From positions 62,001 to 126,000 of the forward strand of contig NZ_JAIVMG010000011.1 of the NCBI RefSeq assembly GCF_020177335.1: DNA of 64,000 nt. Reading direction: 5' to 3'. How positions within the stretch are numbered: the first letter of the stretch is position 1; the number at the start of each line of letters is the position of its first letter. The notes beneath the pieces were generated by a model. It made no database searches and had not been told where the DNA came from. It saw nothing but the letters and a program-made list of their open reading frames with translations. The position numbers and the translations under genes are program-made. The DNA is from Stappia indica. Its GTDB lineage: Bacteria; Pseudomonadota; Alphaproteobacteria; Rhizobiales; Stappiaceae. Of the stretch, positions 55,206 to 64,000 are shown piece by piece.

Positions 55206-56375
55206 TCAGGCGGCCGGCATGGCGGTCTCCACCAGCTTGACCCAATAAGAGCAGCCGACCGGGATCAGCTCGTCGTTGAAGTCATAGGCCGGGTGGTGAA
55301 GGCCGGCGCTGTCGCCATTGCCGGCGAAGATGAAGGCGCCGGGCCGTTCCTCCAGCATGAAGGAGAAATCCTCGCCGCCCATGGTCGGCGCGATGTCGGT
55401 GTTGACGTTGTCCTTGCCAACGATCTCGCGGGCGACGGAAACCGCGAAGTCGGTCTGGTCGGCGTGATTGGCGGTGATCGGGTAGTCGCGCCGATAGGTG
55501 ACGGTGGCCTTGGCGCCATAGGCTTCGGCGATGGTCGGGACGAGCGCCTTCAGCCGTGCTTCGGCCAGATCGCGGATGTCCGGATCGAGGGTGCGCACCG
55601 TGCCGCGCAGGGTGGCGGTCTGCGGGATCACATTGTCGGTGAAGCCGGCATTGAAGGTGGTGATCGACACGACCACCGACTTCAGCGGATCGGCGTTGCG
55701 GCTGGCGATCGACTGCACCGCCTGGACGATGTGGCTGCCGACCAGGATGGTGTCGATGCCCTCATGCGGCTTGGCGGCATGGCAGCCCTTGCCTTCGATG
55801 TCGATCTGCAGCCGGTCGGCGGCGGCCATGATCGAGCCGGGACGAATATGGAAGGTGCCGACCGGCGCGCCGGGCAGGTTGTGCATGCCATAGACTTCCT
55901 GGATGCCGAAGCGGTCCATCAGCCCATCGTCGATCATGGCCTTGGCGCCGGCGCCGCCCTCTTCCGCCGGCTGGAAGATGACGATGACCGTGCCGTCGAA
56001 ATTGCGGGTTTCGGAGAGGTATTTCGCCGCGCCAAGCAGCATGGCCGTGTGGCCGTCATGACCGCAGGCGTGCATCTTGCCGGGAATGGTGGAGGCATAA
56101 GGCTTGCCGGTGATTTCCTCCAGCGGCAGCGCGTCCATGTCGGCGCGCAGGCCGATCACCTTGCCGGAGCCGTTGGCGCGGCCCCTGATCACGCCGACCA
56201 CACCGGTGCGGCCAATGCCGGTGGCGATCTCGTCGACGCCGAAGGCCTTCAGCTTGTCGGCAACCAGCTCCGCCGTGCGATGGGTGTCGTAAAGCAGCTC
56301 CGGATGGGCATGGATATCCCGGCGCCATTCGGTGATTTCCTCGGCAAGGTCGGCAAAGCGGTTGATTGTCGGCAT
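55206..56375 (-). CDS. M20 family amidohydrolase (hippurate hydrolase-like)
   Basis: Metal-dependent amidase of 389 residues. The ligands are visible in GKMHACGHDGHTAMLL, FQPAEEGGAGAKAM, VYGMHNLPGAP and the late histidine pair in GLHHPAYDFND. The dimerisation domain lies around GCHAAKPHEGIDTILVG. Family members deacylate N-acyl amino acids, hippurate or IAA conjugates; the substrate is not determined. The promoter lies within the following 169-base gap. Confidence 0.93.
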   Translation of the reverse strand: MPTINRFADLAEEITEWRRDIHAHPELLYDTHRTAELVADKLKAFGVDEIATGIGRTGVVGVIRGRANGSGKVIGLRADMDALPLEEITGKPYASTIPGKMHACGHDGHTAMLLGAAKYLSETRNFDGTVIVIFQPAEEGGAGAKAMIDDGLMDRFGIQEVYGMHNLPGAPVGTFHIRPGSIMAAADRLQIDIEGKGCHAAKPHEGIDTILVGSHIVQAVQSIASRNADPLKSVVVSITTFNAGFTDNVIPQTATLRGTVRTLDPDIRDLAEARLKALVPTIAEAYGAKATVTYRRDYPITANHADQTDFAVSVAREIVGKDNVNTDIAPTMGGEDFSFMLEERPGAFIFAGNGDSAGLHHPAYDFNDELIPVGCSYWVKLVETAMPAA

Positions 56376-56544
56376 GGGGGTCCCCGGTGAAGTCGATAGA
56401 CGGCTGGCGCCAAGCGCCGAATGGCGCGTGGCGAGAGGTGTATATCTGACGCGGACAATCGTCCCGACGCAAGCCCCGCCGGCGTCTGCCCGGCAGAATT
56501 CGCCCGTTCGCGAAGGGGGCAGGGCCGATCAAATCGGGAGGGGG

Positions 56545-57201
56545 TCAGGCCAGCAGCCGGTAGACGCTGCTGCGTTTGATCGAAAGATCCTCCAGCGAGC
56601 GGTTGACCGGAACTTCATAGGTGGCGACGGCGCGCAGCCGGTCGGTCGGCAGGTAGGTACGGCCCGGATCGCCGATATAGACCTCGCTGCCGGCGGCGAG
56701 CACCCGGTCGAGCCAGGCAAGCACCTGATCGGCCATCGGCTTTTCGTAAAAGACGTCGCCGCAGAACAGAACATCGGCTTGCGGCGGCGGTTCCTTCAGG
56801 CGATCGCCCTCGGCGAACTCGATCCGGACGTCATTGAGCTCGGCATTGAGCGCAGTGGCGACACGGGCGAAGCGGTCGATGTCGCAGGCGGTGATGCTGG
56901 CCGCGCCGGCCCGGGCGGCGGCGATGGCGACGAGACCGGAGCCGGTGGCGAAATCGAACACCTGGCGGCCTGCGACCAACTCCGGCGTGTCGAGGACGAA
57001 CCGGGCCAGCGCCTGACCGCCGGCCCAGGCGAAGGCCCAGAACGGTGGCGGCAGGCCGAGTTCACCCAGATCGTCCTCGGTCTTCTGCCAGAGGGCGACG
57101 GCCTCGTCCGCCAGATGGAGGCGGAGTTCCGGTGCGTGCGGGACCGGGTGCACCCGGGTGTTCTCGCGAATGAAACGCACCGGATCGGTGATGGCGCTCA
57201 T
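56545..57201 (-). CDS. ETF-beta lysine methyltransferase-like protein
   Basis: Class I SAM-dependent methyltransferase of 218 residues. PPFWAFAWAGGQALARFVLD and the SAM loop VFDFATGSGLVAIAAARAGA match the ETFBKMT (METTL20)/Nnt1 group, which in bacteria methylates the beta subunit of electron-transfer flavoprotein. Motif post I ACDID and FCGDVFYEKPMADQV are also present. ATG 57201 overlaps the EVE gene stop. Target specificity is inferred. Confidence 0.86.
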   Translation of the reverse strand: MSAITDPVRFIRENTRVHPVPHAPELRLHLADEAVALWQKTEDDLGELGLPPPFWAFAWAGGQALARFVLDTPELVAGRQVFDFATGSGLVAIAAARAGAASITACDIDRFARVATALNAELNDVRIEFAEGDRLKEPPPQADVLFCGDVFYEKPMADQVLAWLDRVLAAGSEVYIGDPGRTYLPTDRLRAVATYEVPVNRSLEDLSIKRSSVYRLLA

Positions 57202-57620
57202 TCCGGGTCGAGACCGCCCATCTCGCAGACGATGGCCCATTCCTCCGCCGTCACCGGCTGGACCGACAGGCGCATGGAGGTGACCAGCGACATCTCCGAA
57301 AGGCGCGGCTCGGCCTTGACGGCGGCGAGGGTGACGGGTTTGGGCATGTCGCGCACGGCCTTCACGTCGACGCATTCCCAGCGCGGATCATCGGTGGTGC
57401 TGTCCGGATGGATCTCGCGGCAGATCTCGACAATGCCGACCACCTCCTTGCCGATGTTGGAATGGTAGAAGAAGCCACGGTCGCCGATCTTCATCTCGCG
57501 CATGTTGTTGCGCGCCTGATAGTTGCGGATGCCGTCCCATTCCTCGCCGGCGTCGCCCTTGGCCTTTTGCATCTCCCACGACCATTTGTCGGGTTCGGAT
57601 TTGAACAGCCAGTAGCGCAC
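57198..57620 (-). CDS. EVE domain protein
   Basis: Protein of 140 residues beginning VRYWLFKSEPDKWSWE at a GTG start with GGAGG seven bases upstream. The EVE (PUA-like) fold is evident from WDGIRNYQARNNMREMKIGD, RGFFYHSNIGKEVVGIVEI and the C-terminal hydrophobic strand. EVE domains bind modified bases in DNA or RNA. It overlaps the methyltransferase gene by four bases. The conserved pairing with YciI is seen in many alphaproteobacteria. Confidence 0.92.
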   Translation of the reverse strand: MRYWLFKSEPDKWSWEMQKAKGDAGEEWDGIRNYQARNNMREMKIGDRGFFYHSNIGKEVVGIVEICREIHPDSTTDDPRWECVDVKAVRDMPKPVTLAAVKAEPRLSEMSLVTSMRLSVQPVTAEEWAIVCEMGGLDPE

Positions 57621-57621
57621 C

Positions 57622-57909
57622 TCAGGCCTCCGGATTCTTGAGGGCCCAGTTCCAGGGCCGGATCTCGACGGTTTCGAACAGTCCAGCCCGCGCATAGGGG
57701 TCTTCCTGGGAGACGGCGAGCGCCTCGTCGCGGCTTTCGGCCTCGATCACCACCAGGCTGCCGGTCATGCCGCCATCGTCGTTGAGGAACGGGCCGGCGG
57801 CCTTCAGCCGATCGCCCATGGCGGTGAGGAAGGCGAGATGGTCGGCGCGGGTGTCGAGGCGAATTTGCTGCGCACCGGGTTTGTCGGTGCAAATCAAGGC
57901 GTAGAGCAT
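57622..57909 (-). CDS. YciI family protein
   Basis: Small ferredoxin-like protein of 95 residues. MLYALICTDKPGAQQIRLDT, RADHLAFL and DPYARAGLFETVEIRPWNWA are YciI signatures; the histidine and aspartate positions needed in the family's putative active site are kept. It ends one base before the EVE start codon. Three 17-bp repeats lie upstream. Confidence 0.93.
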   Translation of the reverse strand: MLYALICTDKPGAQQIRLDTRADHLAFLTAMGDRLKAAGPFLNDDGGMTGSLVVIEAESRDEALAVSQEDPYARAGLFETVEIRPWNWALKNPEA

Positions 57910-57923
57910 GGAAGGGTCCTTGT

Positions 57924-57974
57924 CTGTCGTGGACGCCGGTCTGTCTGGGGCGCCGGTTTGTCTGGGACGCCGGA
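57924..57974. repeat. Three tandem 17-bp repeats upstream of the yciI-like gene
   Basis: Copies at 57924-57940, 57941-57957 and 57958-57974 share the pattern YTGTCTGGGRCGCCGGW, with two or three differences in the first. They begin 15 bases upstream of the start codon and could lie in its 5' leader. Confidence 0.7.
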
Positions 57975-58042
57975 TCGGCGATCGCCGCTGGCGGGAAGGA
58001 TAGACGGAACGGCGCGGTCTTCAAGATGGGGAAACGGGCCGA

Positions 58043-59044
58043 TCAGGTCTCGCGCCGGAGCGGCCGGGTCATCAGCCGGGTCAGCGCATCGTCAAGGTCG
58101 AGCTCGCCCGCCAGCACCGACGCCACCGCCTCGCAGATCGGCAGGTCGACGCTTGTCTTGCGGCCAAGCGCCACGGCGACGGGGGCGGAAAAGACCCCTT
58201 CGGCCAGCTTCTGCCCCTTCTCGGTCAGCGAGGCGACCGTCGCCCCTTCGCCGAGCGCAATGCCGAAGGCGAAATTGCGCGATTGCGGCGAGGCGCAGGT
58301 CAGCACCAGATCGCCGAGGCCGGAAAGGCCGGTCAGCGTCTCGGGCCGGGCGCCAAGGGCAAGGCCGAGGCGGGTCAGCTCGGCAAAGCCGCGCGCGGTC
58401 AGCGCGGCAAGGGCGCTCGCCCCCCATTTCTTGCCGGCGACGGCGCCGCAGGCGATGGCCAGGACATTCTTCAGCGCCCCGCCGATCTGCACCCCGACAA
58501 TGTCGGTGGCCGCGTAGGGGCGGAACTGCGGGCTGGCGAGGGCCTGGGACAGGGCGTCGGCGAGGGCGCCATCGGCGGCGGCGACGGTAACCGCAGTCGG
58601 TAGGCCGGCGGCAACGTCGGTGGCAAAACTCGGCCCGGAGAGGATCGCCGGGCGGGCCGCTTTGAGCGTTTCGGCAAGCACGTCGGTCAGCAGGAGGCCG
58701 CTGTCGCGTTCGATGCCCTTGGCGCAGAGCACCACCGGGGTTGCCGGGGCGAGCAGCGGGGAAAGAGCCGCGGCCATCGTCCGGGTGGTCTGCGCCGGGG
58801 TGACCAAGAGCACCGCATCGGCGCCGCTGACGGCTTCGGCAAGATCGGAGGTGGCGGGAAGGCGCGGGGTCAAGGTCAGGCCGGGCAGATAGGCCGGGTT
58901 CTCGCCGCGCGCGTTGAGCGCGGCAACGGTGGCCGGATCGCGTGCCCACAGCACGGTGTCGCGGCCGGCGCGGGCGGCGACGAGGGCAAGCGCCGTTCCC
59001 CAGGCGCCGCCGCCCAGAACGGCAATCCGCCGGATCTCGCTCAT
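58043..59044 (-). CDS. gpsA: NAD(P)H-dependent glycerol-3-phosphate dehydrogenase
   Basis: Phospholipid precursor enzyme of 333 residues that reduces dihydroxyacetone phosphate. Motifs are IAVLGGGAWGTALALVAA (Rossmann), VLCAKGIERDSG, ILSGPSFATDVAAGLPTAVT and the catalytic lysine in VQIGGALKNVLAIACG. TGLSGLGDLVLTCASPQSRN is also diagnostic. ATG 59044 overlaps the Nudix gene's stop. Confidence 0.97.
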   Translation of the reverse strand: MSEIRRIAVLGGGAWGTALALVAARAGRDTVLWARDPATVAALNARGENPAYLPGLTLTPRLPATSDLAEAVSGADAVLLVTPAQTTRTMAAALSPLLAPATPVVLCAKGIERDSGLLLTDVLAETLKAARPAILSGPSFATDVAAGLPTAVTVAAADGALADALSQALASPQFRPYAATDIVGVQIGGALKNVLAIACGAVAGKKWGASALAALTARGFAELTRLGLALGARPETLTGLSGLGDLVLTCASPQSRNFAFGIALGEGATVASLTEKGQKLAEGVFSAPVAVALGRKTSVDLPICEAVASVLAGELDLDDALTRLMTRPLRRET

Positions 59045-59553
59045 GCGCCGGCTCCGAGCCGGTCCCACAGCGTCGGCAACGGGGCATGAAAGCCGGTGAA
59101 GAACCGGGTGGGGAGCGAGGCGGCGGCCTCGGCGATGTCCAGCCAGAACAGTTCGAAGCGGATCGGGTCGCCGCCGGCGGAGGGGCTCATCTCGAAATGC
59201 TCCCAGGAGTGATGCGGCTTTTGCGGCGCGCGGGCATGATAGAGCCGGCGTAGATGCACATCCCGCCCCTGGTCGTTGTCAAACAGCACGGTCTGCTCGG
59301 CGATGGGCTCCAGCGCGTGCGGCAGACCAAGGCCGGTTTCCTCGGAAAACTCGCGCAAGGCCGCCTGCAGGTGGCTTTCGCCCGGATCGACGGTGCCGCC
59401 GGGGACCTGGAGCCCGACATAGGGCTGGTCCGGCTGGCGGAAGACCAGAAGATCCCGGCCCACGGTCAGGTAGACATAGGCCTTGTGCTTGATCCGGTCG
59501 ATCCGCTCCGGCATGGCGGTGACGACGACACCTTCAAGGAAGCGGGCATCCAT
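59041..59553 (-). CDS. Nudix hydrolase
   Basis: Hydrolase of 170 residues. The Nudix box is complete: G-x5-E-x7-REUxEExGU, seen as [20 protein letters not shown] followed by [21 protein letters not shown] precedes it. Substrate unknown. The stop codon overlaps gpsA and the start overlaps the tsaD stop by one base, so tsaD, nudix and gpsA form one tight minus-strand operon. Confidence 0.93.
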   Translation of the reverse strand: MDARFLEGVVVTAMPERIDRIKHKAYVYLTVGRDLLVFRQPDQPYVGLQVPGGTVDPGESHLQAALREFSEETGLGLPHALEPIAEQTVLFDNDQGRDVHLRRLYHARAPQKPHHSWEHFEMSPSAGGDPIRFELFWLDIAEAAASLPTRFFTGFHAPLPTLWDRLGAGA

Positions 59554-60716
59554 CAGGCTTTCGCTCCCTTGCGGCCGGAGCCCAGGAGGGCGGCGGCATT
59601 GGCGTCGAGCGGCCAGCGCGGGCGTGGCGGCACGGCGCGGTCGTCGATGCTCTCGCCCCGGGCGGCAGCGTCGCGCAGCCGTTCGATCCCGGCCCAGGCG
59701 ATCATCGCCGCGTTGTCGGTGCACAGCCGCGCCGGCGGGGCGGCAAGCCGGGCGCCGGCCTCACCGACCATCTGCGACAGGCGCTGGCGGATCGCACCAT
59801 TGGCGGCAACGCCGCCGGCGACCACCAGCACGGGCGGGGTGCCGGGGTACGCCTCGGAAAACAGCGCCAGCGCCCGTCGGCTCTTCTCGCCGATGACATC
59901 GGCAACCGCGCTCTGGAAGGCGGCGCACAGGTCGGCGACATCGGCCGGGGACAGCGGCGCGGCCGCATGAGCGGCGGTGCGCACGGCGGTTTTCAAGCCG
60001 GCAAAGGACATGTCGATCCCGGGCCGGTCGAGCATCGGCCGGGGCAGGGCAAAGCGGGTCGGATCGGCCGAGTTGCCGGCGGCCTGTTCCACCGCCGGTC
60101 CGCCCGGATAGGCAAGGCCCAGCAGCTTGGCGGTCTTGTCGAAGGCCTCGCCCACCGCATCATCGATGGTCGAGCCGAGGCGGCGGTAGGTGCCGACCCC
60201 TTCCACCAGCAGAAACTGGGTGTGCCCGCCGGAAACCAGCAGCAACAGATAGGGGAACGCCAGATCCTCGGTCAGCCGGGCGGTGAGGGCATGGCCCTCC
60301 AGATGGTTCACCGCCACCAGCGGCTTGCCGGCGGCCATGGCCACCGCCTTGGCGGTCATCAGGCCGACGATCACGCCGCCGATCAGCCCGGGGCCGGCGG
60401 TGGCGGCGATGGCGTCGAGGTCGTCCCAGCCGGTGCCGGCCTCGCTCATGGCGCTCTGGACGATCCGGTCCAGCAGGCTGATATGGGCGCGGGCGGCGAT
60501 TTCCGGCACGACGCCACCAAATGCCGCATGTTCACTTGCCTGCGAGCGTATGATGTTGGACAACACATGGGCGCGGCCGTCGGCGTCAAGACGCACCACG
60601 GCGGCCGCGGTTTCATCGCAGCTCGTCTCGATGCCGAGCACGGTCAGTGGCGCCGGGGCGCTCGATCGGGATATCATGCCGGCCGCATCGGCCGACGACA
60701 GGTCAGGGCTTATCAT
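59553..60716 (-). CDS. tsaD: tRNA N6-adenosine threonylcarbamoyltransferase TsaD
   Basis: Catalytic subunit for t6A37 modification of tRNA, about 387 residues from ATG 60716. Motifs are [16 protein letters not shown], the metal-binding histidines in [46 protein letters not shown] and [13 protein letters not shown]. Start choice is uncertain: ATG 60740 adds eight residues, and ATG 60677 gives a more typical length but lacks a ribosome site. It diverges from hemC. Confidence 0.95.
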   Translation of the reverse strand: MISPDLSSADAAGMISRSSAPAPLTVLGIETSCDETAAAVVRLDADGRAHVLSNIIRSQASEHAAFGGVVPEIAARAHISLLDRIVQSAMSEAGTGWDDLDAIAATAGPGLIGGVIVGLMTAKAVAMAAGKPLVAVNHLEGHALTARLTEDLAFPYLLLLVSGGHTQFLLVEGVGTYRRLGSTIDDAVGEAFDKTAKLLGLAYPGGPAVEQAAGNSADPTRFALPRPMLDRPGIDMSFAGLKTAVRTAAHAAAPLSPADVADLCAAFQSAVADVIGEKSRRALALFSEAYPGTPPVLVVAGGVAANGAIRQRLSQMVGEAGARLAAPPARLCTDNAAMIAWAGIERLRDAAARGESIDDRAVPPRPRWPLDANAAALLGSGRKGAKA

Positions 60717-60764
60717 TCCACTCCGCCTACCGGACATCACCGCCTAACACCAGGAACGATCTCC

Positions 60765-61754
60765 TTGCAAACAAAACAATCCGGGCACACGCAACAATCC
60801 GGGCAGCCGGACGCAGGCGACCAGGCCTGGCCCGCCGGCCGCATCCTTCGAATCGGCACGCGCGGCAGCGCGCTGGCGCTGGCTCAGGCGCATGAAACCC
60901 GCGCCCGGCTGATGGCCGCCCATGGCTTGAGCGAAGAGGCGTTCGAGATCGTCGTCATCAAGACCTCCGGCGACCGCATTCTCGACCGGCCGCTGTCGGA
61001 GGCCGGCGGCAAGGGGCTGTTCACCAAGGAGCTGGAAAACGCCATGCTGGCGGGCGAGATCGACATCGCCGTCCATTCCTCCAAGGACATGCCCACGGTG
61101 CTGCCCGATGGGCTGGAGCTGGTCGCCTTCCTGCCGCGTGAGGATGTGCGCGACGCCTTCATCTCGCCCAAGGCGGCGCGGCTGCAGGATCTGCCGCAAG
61201 GGGCGGTGGTCGGTTCGTCGAGCCTGCGCCGTCAGGCGATGATCAAGCGCCTCAGGCCGGATATCGAAGTGGTAATGTATCGCGGCAACGTGCAGCGGCG
61301 GCTGGAAAAGCTGGCCGAGGGCGTGGTTGATGCCACCCTGCTGGCCAATGCCGGATTGCGCCGGCTTGGCATGGCCCACGTGATCACCTCGGTGATCGAG
61401 ACCTCGGAGTTCCTGCCGGCGGTCGGACAGGGGGCGATCTGCATCGAGGCGCGGGGCGACGATCAGGCAGTGCGGGCGTTTCTGGCGCCGATCCATCACC
61501 GGGAGACGGAAATCTGCCTTGCCGCCGAGCGGGCGTTCCTGTTCGAGCTGGATGGCTCCTGCCGCACGCCGATCGGCGGGCTGGCGCGGCTTGAGGGCGA
61601 CACCCTGTCGTTTCGCGGGCTGATCCTGTCGCCGGACGGGCGCGAGGCGCATGAGACCGAGCGCGAGGGGCCGGCGGCGCAGGCGGCGGCCCTTGGCCAG
61701 GATGCGGGCGCGGAGCTGAAACGGCGCGGCGGACCGAATTTCTTCAAGGTCTGA
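60765..61754 (+). CDS. hemC: Porphobilinogen deaminase (hydroxymethylbilane synthase)
   Basis: Heme pathway enzyme of 329 residues that polymerises four porphobilinogens. It appears to start at TTG 60765, with AGGA nine bases upstream; no suitable ATG occurs before the conserved fold. Motifs are [55 protein letters not shown] and the dipyrromethane-binding cysteine in [11 protein letters not shown]. The divergent tsaD gene is the common alphaproteobacterial partner. Confidence 0.96.
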   Translation: MQTKQSGHTQQSGQPDAGDQAWPAGRILRIGTRGSALALAQAHETRARLMAAHGLSEEAFEIVVIKTSGDRILDRPLSEAGGKGLFTKELENAMLAGEIDIAVHSSKDMPTVLPDGLELVAFLPREDVRDAFISPKAARLQDLPQGAVVGSSSLRRQAMIKRLRPDIEVVMYRGNVQRRLEKLAEGVVDATLLANAGLRRLGMAHVITSVIETSEFLPAVGQGAICIEARGDDQAVRAFLAPIHHRETEICLAAERAFLFELDGSCRTPIGGLARLEGDTLSFRGLILSPDGREAHETEREGPAAQAAALGQDAGAELKRRGGPNFFKV

Positions 61755-61758
61755 CCCG

Positions 61759-62466
61759 GTGACGCGCGTGCTCGTCACCCGTCCGGAACCTGCCGCCTCG
61801 CGGACGGCGGAGTTGTTGCGCCGTCATGGCCACGAGCCTGTCGTCGCGCCGCTGTTCAAGCCGGTCGATCTGGATGTGGACGACTGGCCGGAGCCTGAGG
61901 GGCTCGGGGCGCTGGCGGTGACCAGTGCGCGGGCGATCACCGCCATGGAGGCGCATCCCATCTGGCCACGGCTGGCTGCCTTGCCAGTGTTCGCGGTCGG
62001 TCCGGCCTGCGGCGCGGCGGCCCGTGCCGCCGGCTGTTCGCGGGTAACGGTTGCCGGTGGTACCATGGACACGCTGGCCGAAACGATTGTCGAGGGGCGA
62101 CCGGCACGGCCGGTGCTCTATCTTGCCGGGCGGCATCGCTCGGGCGATCTGTGCGGCGCGTTGGCGCAGTCGGGTATCGGCTGCGGCATGCGTGAGGTCT
62201 ATGCCATGGAACGGGCCGGCGACCCGCCTGCCATGGTGCGGGCGGCGCTCACATCGGGTGCGCTGCGGCATCTGCTGGTGTATTCGCGGCGGGGCGGGCA
62301 GGCGCTGGCGGATGTGCTGGGGCGCCTCGACCGGCCGCCTCCGCCCTTGCGGGTCTACGCGTTGTCGGAGAATGCGGGGGACCCGCTGCGGCCATTCGGC
62401 ACATTGGCGGTTGCCGAAAACCCGAGCGAGGCGGCGTTGATCGCGCTTTTTGACGCTGCATGTTAA
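61759..62466 (+). CDS. hemD: Uroporphyrinogen-III synthase
   Basis: Heme pathway enzyme of 235 residues that cyclises hydroxymethylbilane. GTG 61759 starts four bases after the hemC stop. Recognisable parts are VLVTRPEPAASRTAELLRRH, PVFAVGPACGAAARAAG and LLVYSRRGGQALADVL. HemD sequences are poorly conserved, so position after hemC supports the call. Confidence 0.92.
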   Translation: MTRVLVTRPEPAASRTAELLRRHGHEPVVAPLFKPVDLDVDDWPEPEGLGALAVTSARAITAMEAHPIWPRLAALPVFAVGPACGAAARAAGCSRVTVAGGTMDTLAETIVEGRPARPVLYLAGRHRSGDLCGALAQSGIGCGMREVYAMERAGDPPAMVRAALTSGALRHLLVYSRRGGQALADVLGRLDRPPPPLRVYALSENAGDPLRPFGTLAVAENPSEAALIALFDAAC

Positions 62467-62570
62467 GCAGGGTTTGTTTTGCGCTGCGAAACCGGCGATC
62501 CTGAAGGCAGGGCCGGGGCGGGCGAGGATGGACAGCGGGCGCTGAGCGCCCGGGAAGGGAGAGACAGTCG

Positions 62571-64000
62571 ATGGCTGCTGACAGCAAGAAGCCGGATTCC
62601 AAGGGCGCGAGCGGCAAGGAAAAGCCCGGGGCTGCCTCGGCTTCGGGCCGCAAACCTGTCACGATCGACCTGGAGGCGAGGGAAGTGAAGGGTGGCGCGA
62701 CGCCCAAGACCGCTTCCGGCTCCGCGACGGCTGCCGGTGCCGCGCGCGGCGGATCGGTTTCCGCCCAAAGCAAAACGCCGGATCAGGGCAAGCCTGCGTC
62801 CGAGGCCCCCAGTCCAAAGGCCCCCAGTCAGGCGGCAGCCAGTCAGACGACCTCCGGCAAAGCCGCTTCGGAAAAGCCGGCGAGCGACAAGCCGGCAGCG
62901 GCAAAACCGACGGGCGCTCAGGCCTCGGCACAGGCCGCTTCGGCGAAACCGGCTGCGACCGCCGGGCAATCCGCCGCGACCGCTTCGGCGGCCAGTGCCA
63001 GCGGTGCTACTGCGAAACCGGCCTCTGGTCCTTCCGCTTCTGGCGCCGCTGCCTCCGGCACGACCTCCTCGCCCCCAGGGGATGCGGGTACGGCGCGAAC
63101 CGAAACGCCGAAGGACGACAAGAGCGCATCCGCCGCCGCAAAACCGGCATCCTCAGGTGCTGCGCCGGCAAAGGAGCCGGTCACGGCAGAGCCGGCGGCA
63201 CGGCAATTCGGCAGTGGGATCGGCGGGCTTCTGATTGCCGCGCTTGCCGGCGGCGCGGTGGCGCTTGGCGGTGCCTACGGGCTGCAGCGGGGCGGATATC
63301 TGCCGCTGCCATCCGGCCCGGCCGGACAGGAGATGCAGGCGGAGGTCGCGGCCACGCAAAGCCGTGTTGCCGGGCTTGAGGATCGGCTTGCGGAGCTGGC
63401 CAAGGGCGGGGACACCGGCGCGGCGCTGACCGCGCTGACGAGCCGGGTTGCCGCGCTTGAAACCGCGCTGAAGGCGGCGGAAGGCGCCGGTGCGCAGGAG
63501 GTTGCCGCGCGGGTGGCCGACGTCGAGGCGGGCCTTGGCGAATTGCGCCGCTTCGTCTCCTCCGGCGGCGCCGGCGAGACCGCCGCGCTGGCCAGCCTGC
63601 AGGAAAGCCAGGCGGCAATGGACAAGACCCTTGGCGCGGTGAGCAAGAGCCTTGGCGAACAGGGCGAGCGGATCGGGGCGCTGGCAACCAGCGTCGAGCC
63701 GCTGAGCGCGCGCCTCGACCAGACCGGCGGCGCGCTCGCCGGACTGACGCAGACGGTGACGGAACTTGGCGAGAAGACCGCCACGCTCGGCACCAAGCTG
63801 GAAGAACGGGCCGGCGAGATGGCCAGTCTTGTCGCCCGTGTCACCACTTTGGGTGATCAGGCGGGCGCGGCGCGTGAGGCGATCAGCGAACGGCTTGCCA
63901 CGTTGGAGGGCCGGTTCACGCCGCTGGAAGAGCAGCTTGGCGGCATCGGCGCGCGGGAAACCGCCGCCCGCGCCATCGCCGTGTCGACGCTGAAGGCGAC
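62571..64000 (+). CDS. COG4223 / Mic60 (mitofilin)-like membrane protein, 3' end outside window
   Basis: Translated by hand from ATG 62571 (AAGGGAGAG upstream); open to the right edge for 476 codons. About residues 1-210 form a low-complexity Ala/Ser/Pro/Lys-rich segment that contains RKPVTIDLEAREV near residue 28, a conserved COG4223 motif. A membrane helix follows (GGLLIAALAGGAVALGG), then a long periplasmic coiled coil with repeated leucine heptads (RVAGLEDRLAEL, RVAALETALK). In alphaproteobacteria this family next to hemCD is homologous to mitochondrial Mic60, which shapes inner-membrane invaginations. The C-terminal mitofilin signature is outside the window, so the homology is inferred from layout. 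Confidence 0.85.
   Translation, partial: MAADSKKPDSKGASGKEKPGAASASGRKPVTIDLEAREVKGGATPKTASGSATAAGAARGGSVSAQSKTPDQGKPASEAPSPKAPSQAAASQTTSGKAASEKPASDKPAAAKPTGAQASAQAASAKPAATAGQSAATASAASASGATAKPASGPSASGAAASGTTSSPPGDAGTARTETPKDDKSASAAAKPASSGAAPAKEPVTAEPAARQFGSGIGGLLIAALAGGAVALGGAYGLQRGGYLPLPSGPAGQEMQAEVAATQSRVAGLEDRLAELAKGGDTGAALTALTSRVAALETALKAAEGAGAQEVAARVADVEAGLGELRRFVSSGGAGETAALASLQESQAAMDKTLGAVSKSLGEQGERIGALATSVEPLSARLDQTGGALAGLTQTVTELGEKTATLGTKLEERAGEMASLVARVTTLGDQAGAAREAISERLATLEGRFTPLEEQLGGIGARETAARAIAVSTLKA

Overview
The window is GC-rich chromosomal DNA from an alphaproteobacterium, most likely of the order Hyphomicrobiales (Rhizobiales). The basis is gene order and family membership: rsmB beside a heparinase-like gene, divergent acnA and ccmABCDG followed by a DUF1223 gene, a DUF1674 gene beside htpX, the YbbN/LON-domain/Trm112 trio, and gpsA, tsaD and hemC-hemD followed by a COG4223 (Mic60-like) gene. 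No rRNA, CRISPR array, transposase, integrase or phage gene was seen. One tRNA gene, tRNA-Gly(GCC), lies on the minus strand.

Bases 1-23,860 are mostly housekeeping. A heparinase II/III-like gene (cut by the left edge), rsmB and htpX are on the minus strand. A DUF1674 (SdhAF4-like) gene, an aminotransferase, ftsK, lolA and an ATP-grasp gene are on the plus strand. A bidirectional terminator separates these from acnA. The cytochrome c maturation operon ccmABCDG follows, then a DUF1223 protein, a cation-diffusion-facilitator transporter, a sensor-less hybrid histidine kinase divergent from an AEC-family transporter, gluQRS, an AlkA-like glycosylase and a phosphopantetheinyl transferase.

Bases 23,900-47,900 are an accessory catabolic region with two units. 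Unit A (23,919-32,587) is a molybdenum hydroxylase set: a CoxG-like membrane protein, a TetR regulator, CoxM/CoxS/CoxL-like subunits and a complete TRAP transporter. The same 16-bp dyad core (TTTATC-N4-GATAAA) lies in front of both the coxG-like and the coxM-like genes, so the TetR protein probably controls both. Unit B (32,618-47,832) looks like a non-phosphorylating deoxysugar pathway of the L-fucose type. It holds an IclR regulator, an aldo/keto reductase (sugar 1-dehydrogenase), an amidohydrolase lactonase, a CUT1 ABC sugar importer, an enolase-superfamily acid-sugar dehydratase, a RhaM-type mutarotase, an RraA-like protein, a split UxaA-type dehydratase, an SDR dehydrogenase, an FAH-family hydrolase and a second TRAP transporter. 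In outline, sugar goes to lactone, acid, 2-keto-3-deoxy acid and 2,4-diketo acid, which is then cleaved. Each of the three solute-binding-protein genes in these units is followed by a strong stem-loop before its permease gene.

Bases 48,100-64,000 return to housekeeping: tRNA-Gly, a YbaK/ProX-like deacylase, YbbN-like thioredoxin, LON-domain protein, Trm112-like protein, leuB, a threonine dehydratase-like enzyme, a TauE/SafE permease, a membrane protein with an AlbA_2 domain, an M20 amidohydrolase, an ETF-beta-type methyltransferase with EVE and YciI genes, gpsA, a Nudix hydrolase, tsaD, and divergent hemC and hemD leading into the Mic60-like gene that runs off the right edge.

The points most worth following up are the paired TetR operators, the conserved stem-loops after the binding-protein genes, the co-occurrence of two unrelated acid-sugar dehydratase types in unit B, and a cluster of stem-loops in front of the AEC transporter gene. 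All functional names rest on motif reading and context; no database search was run.
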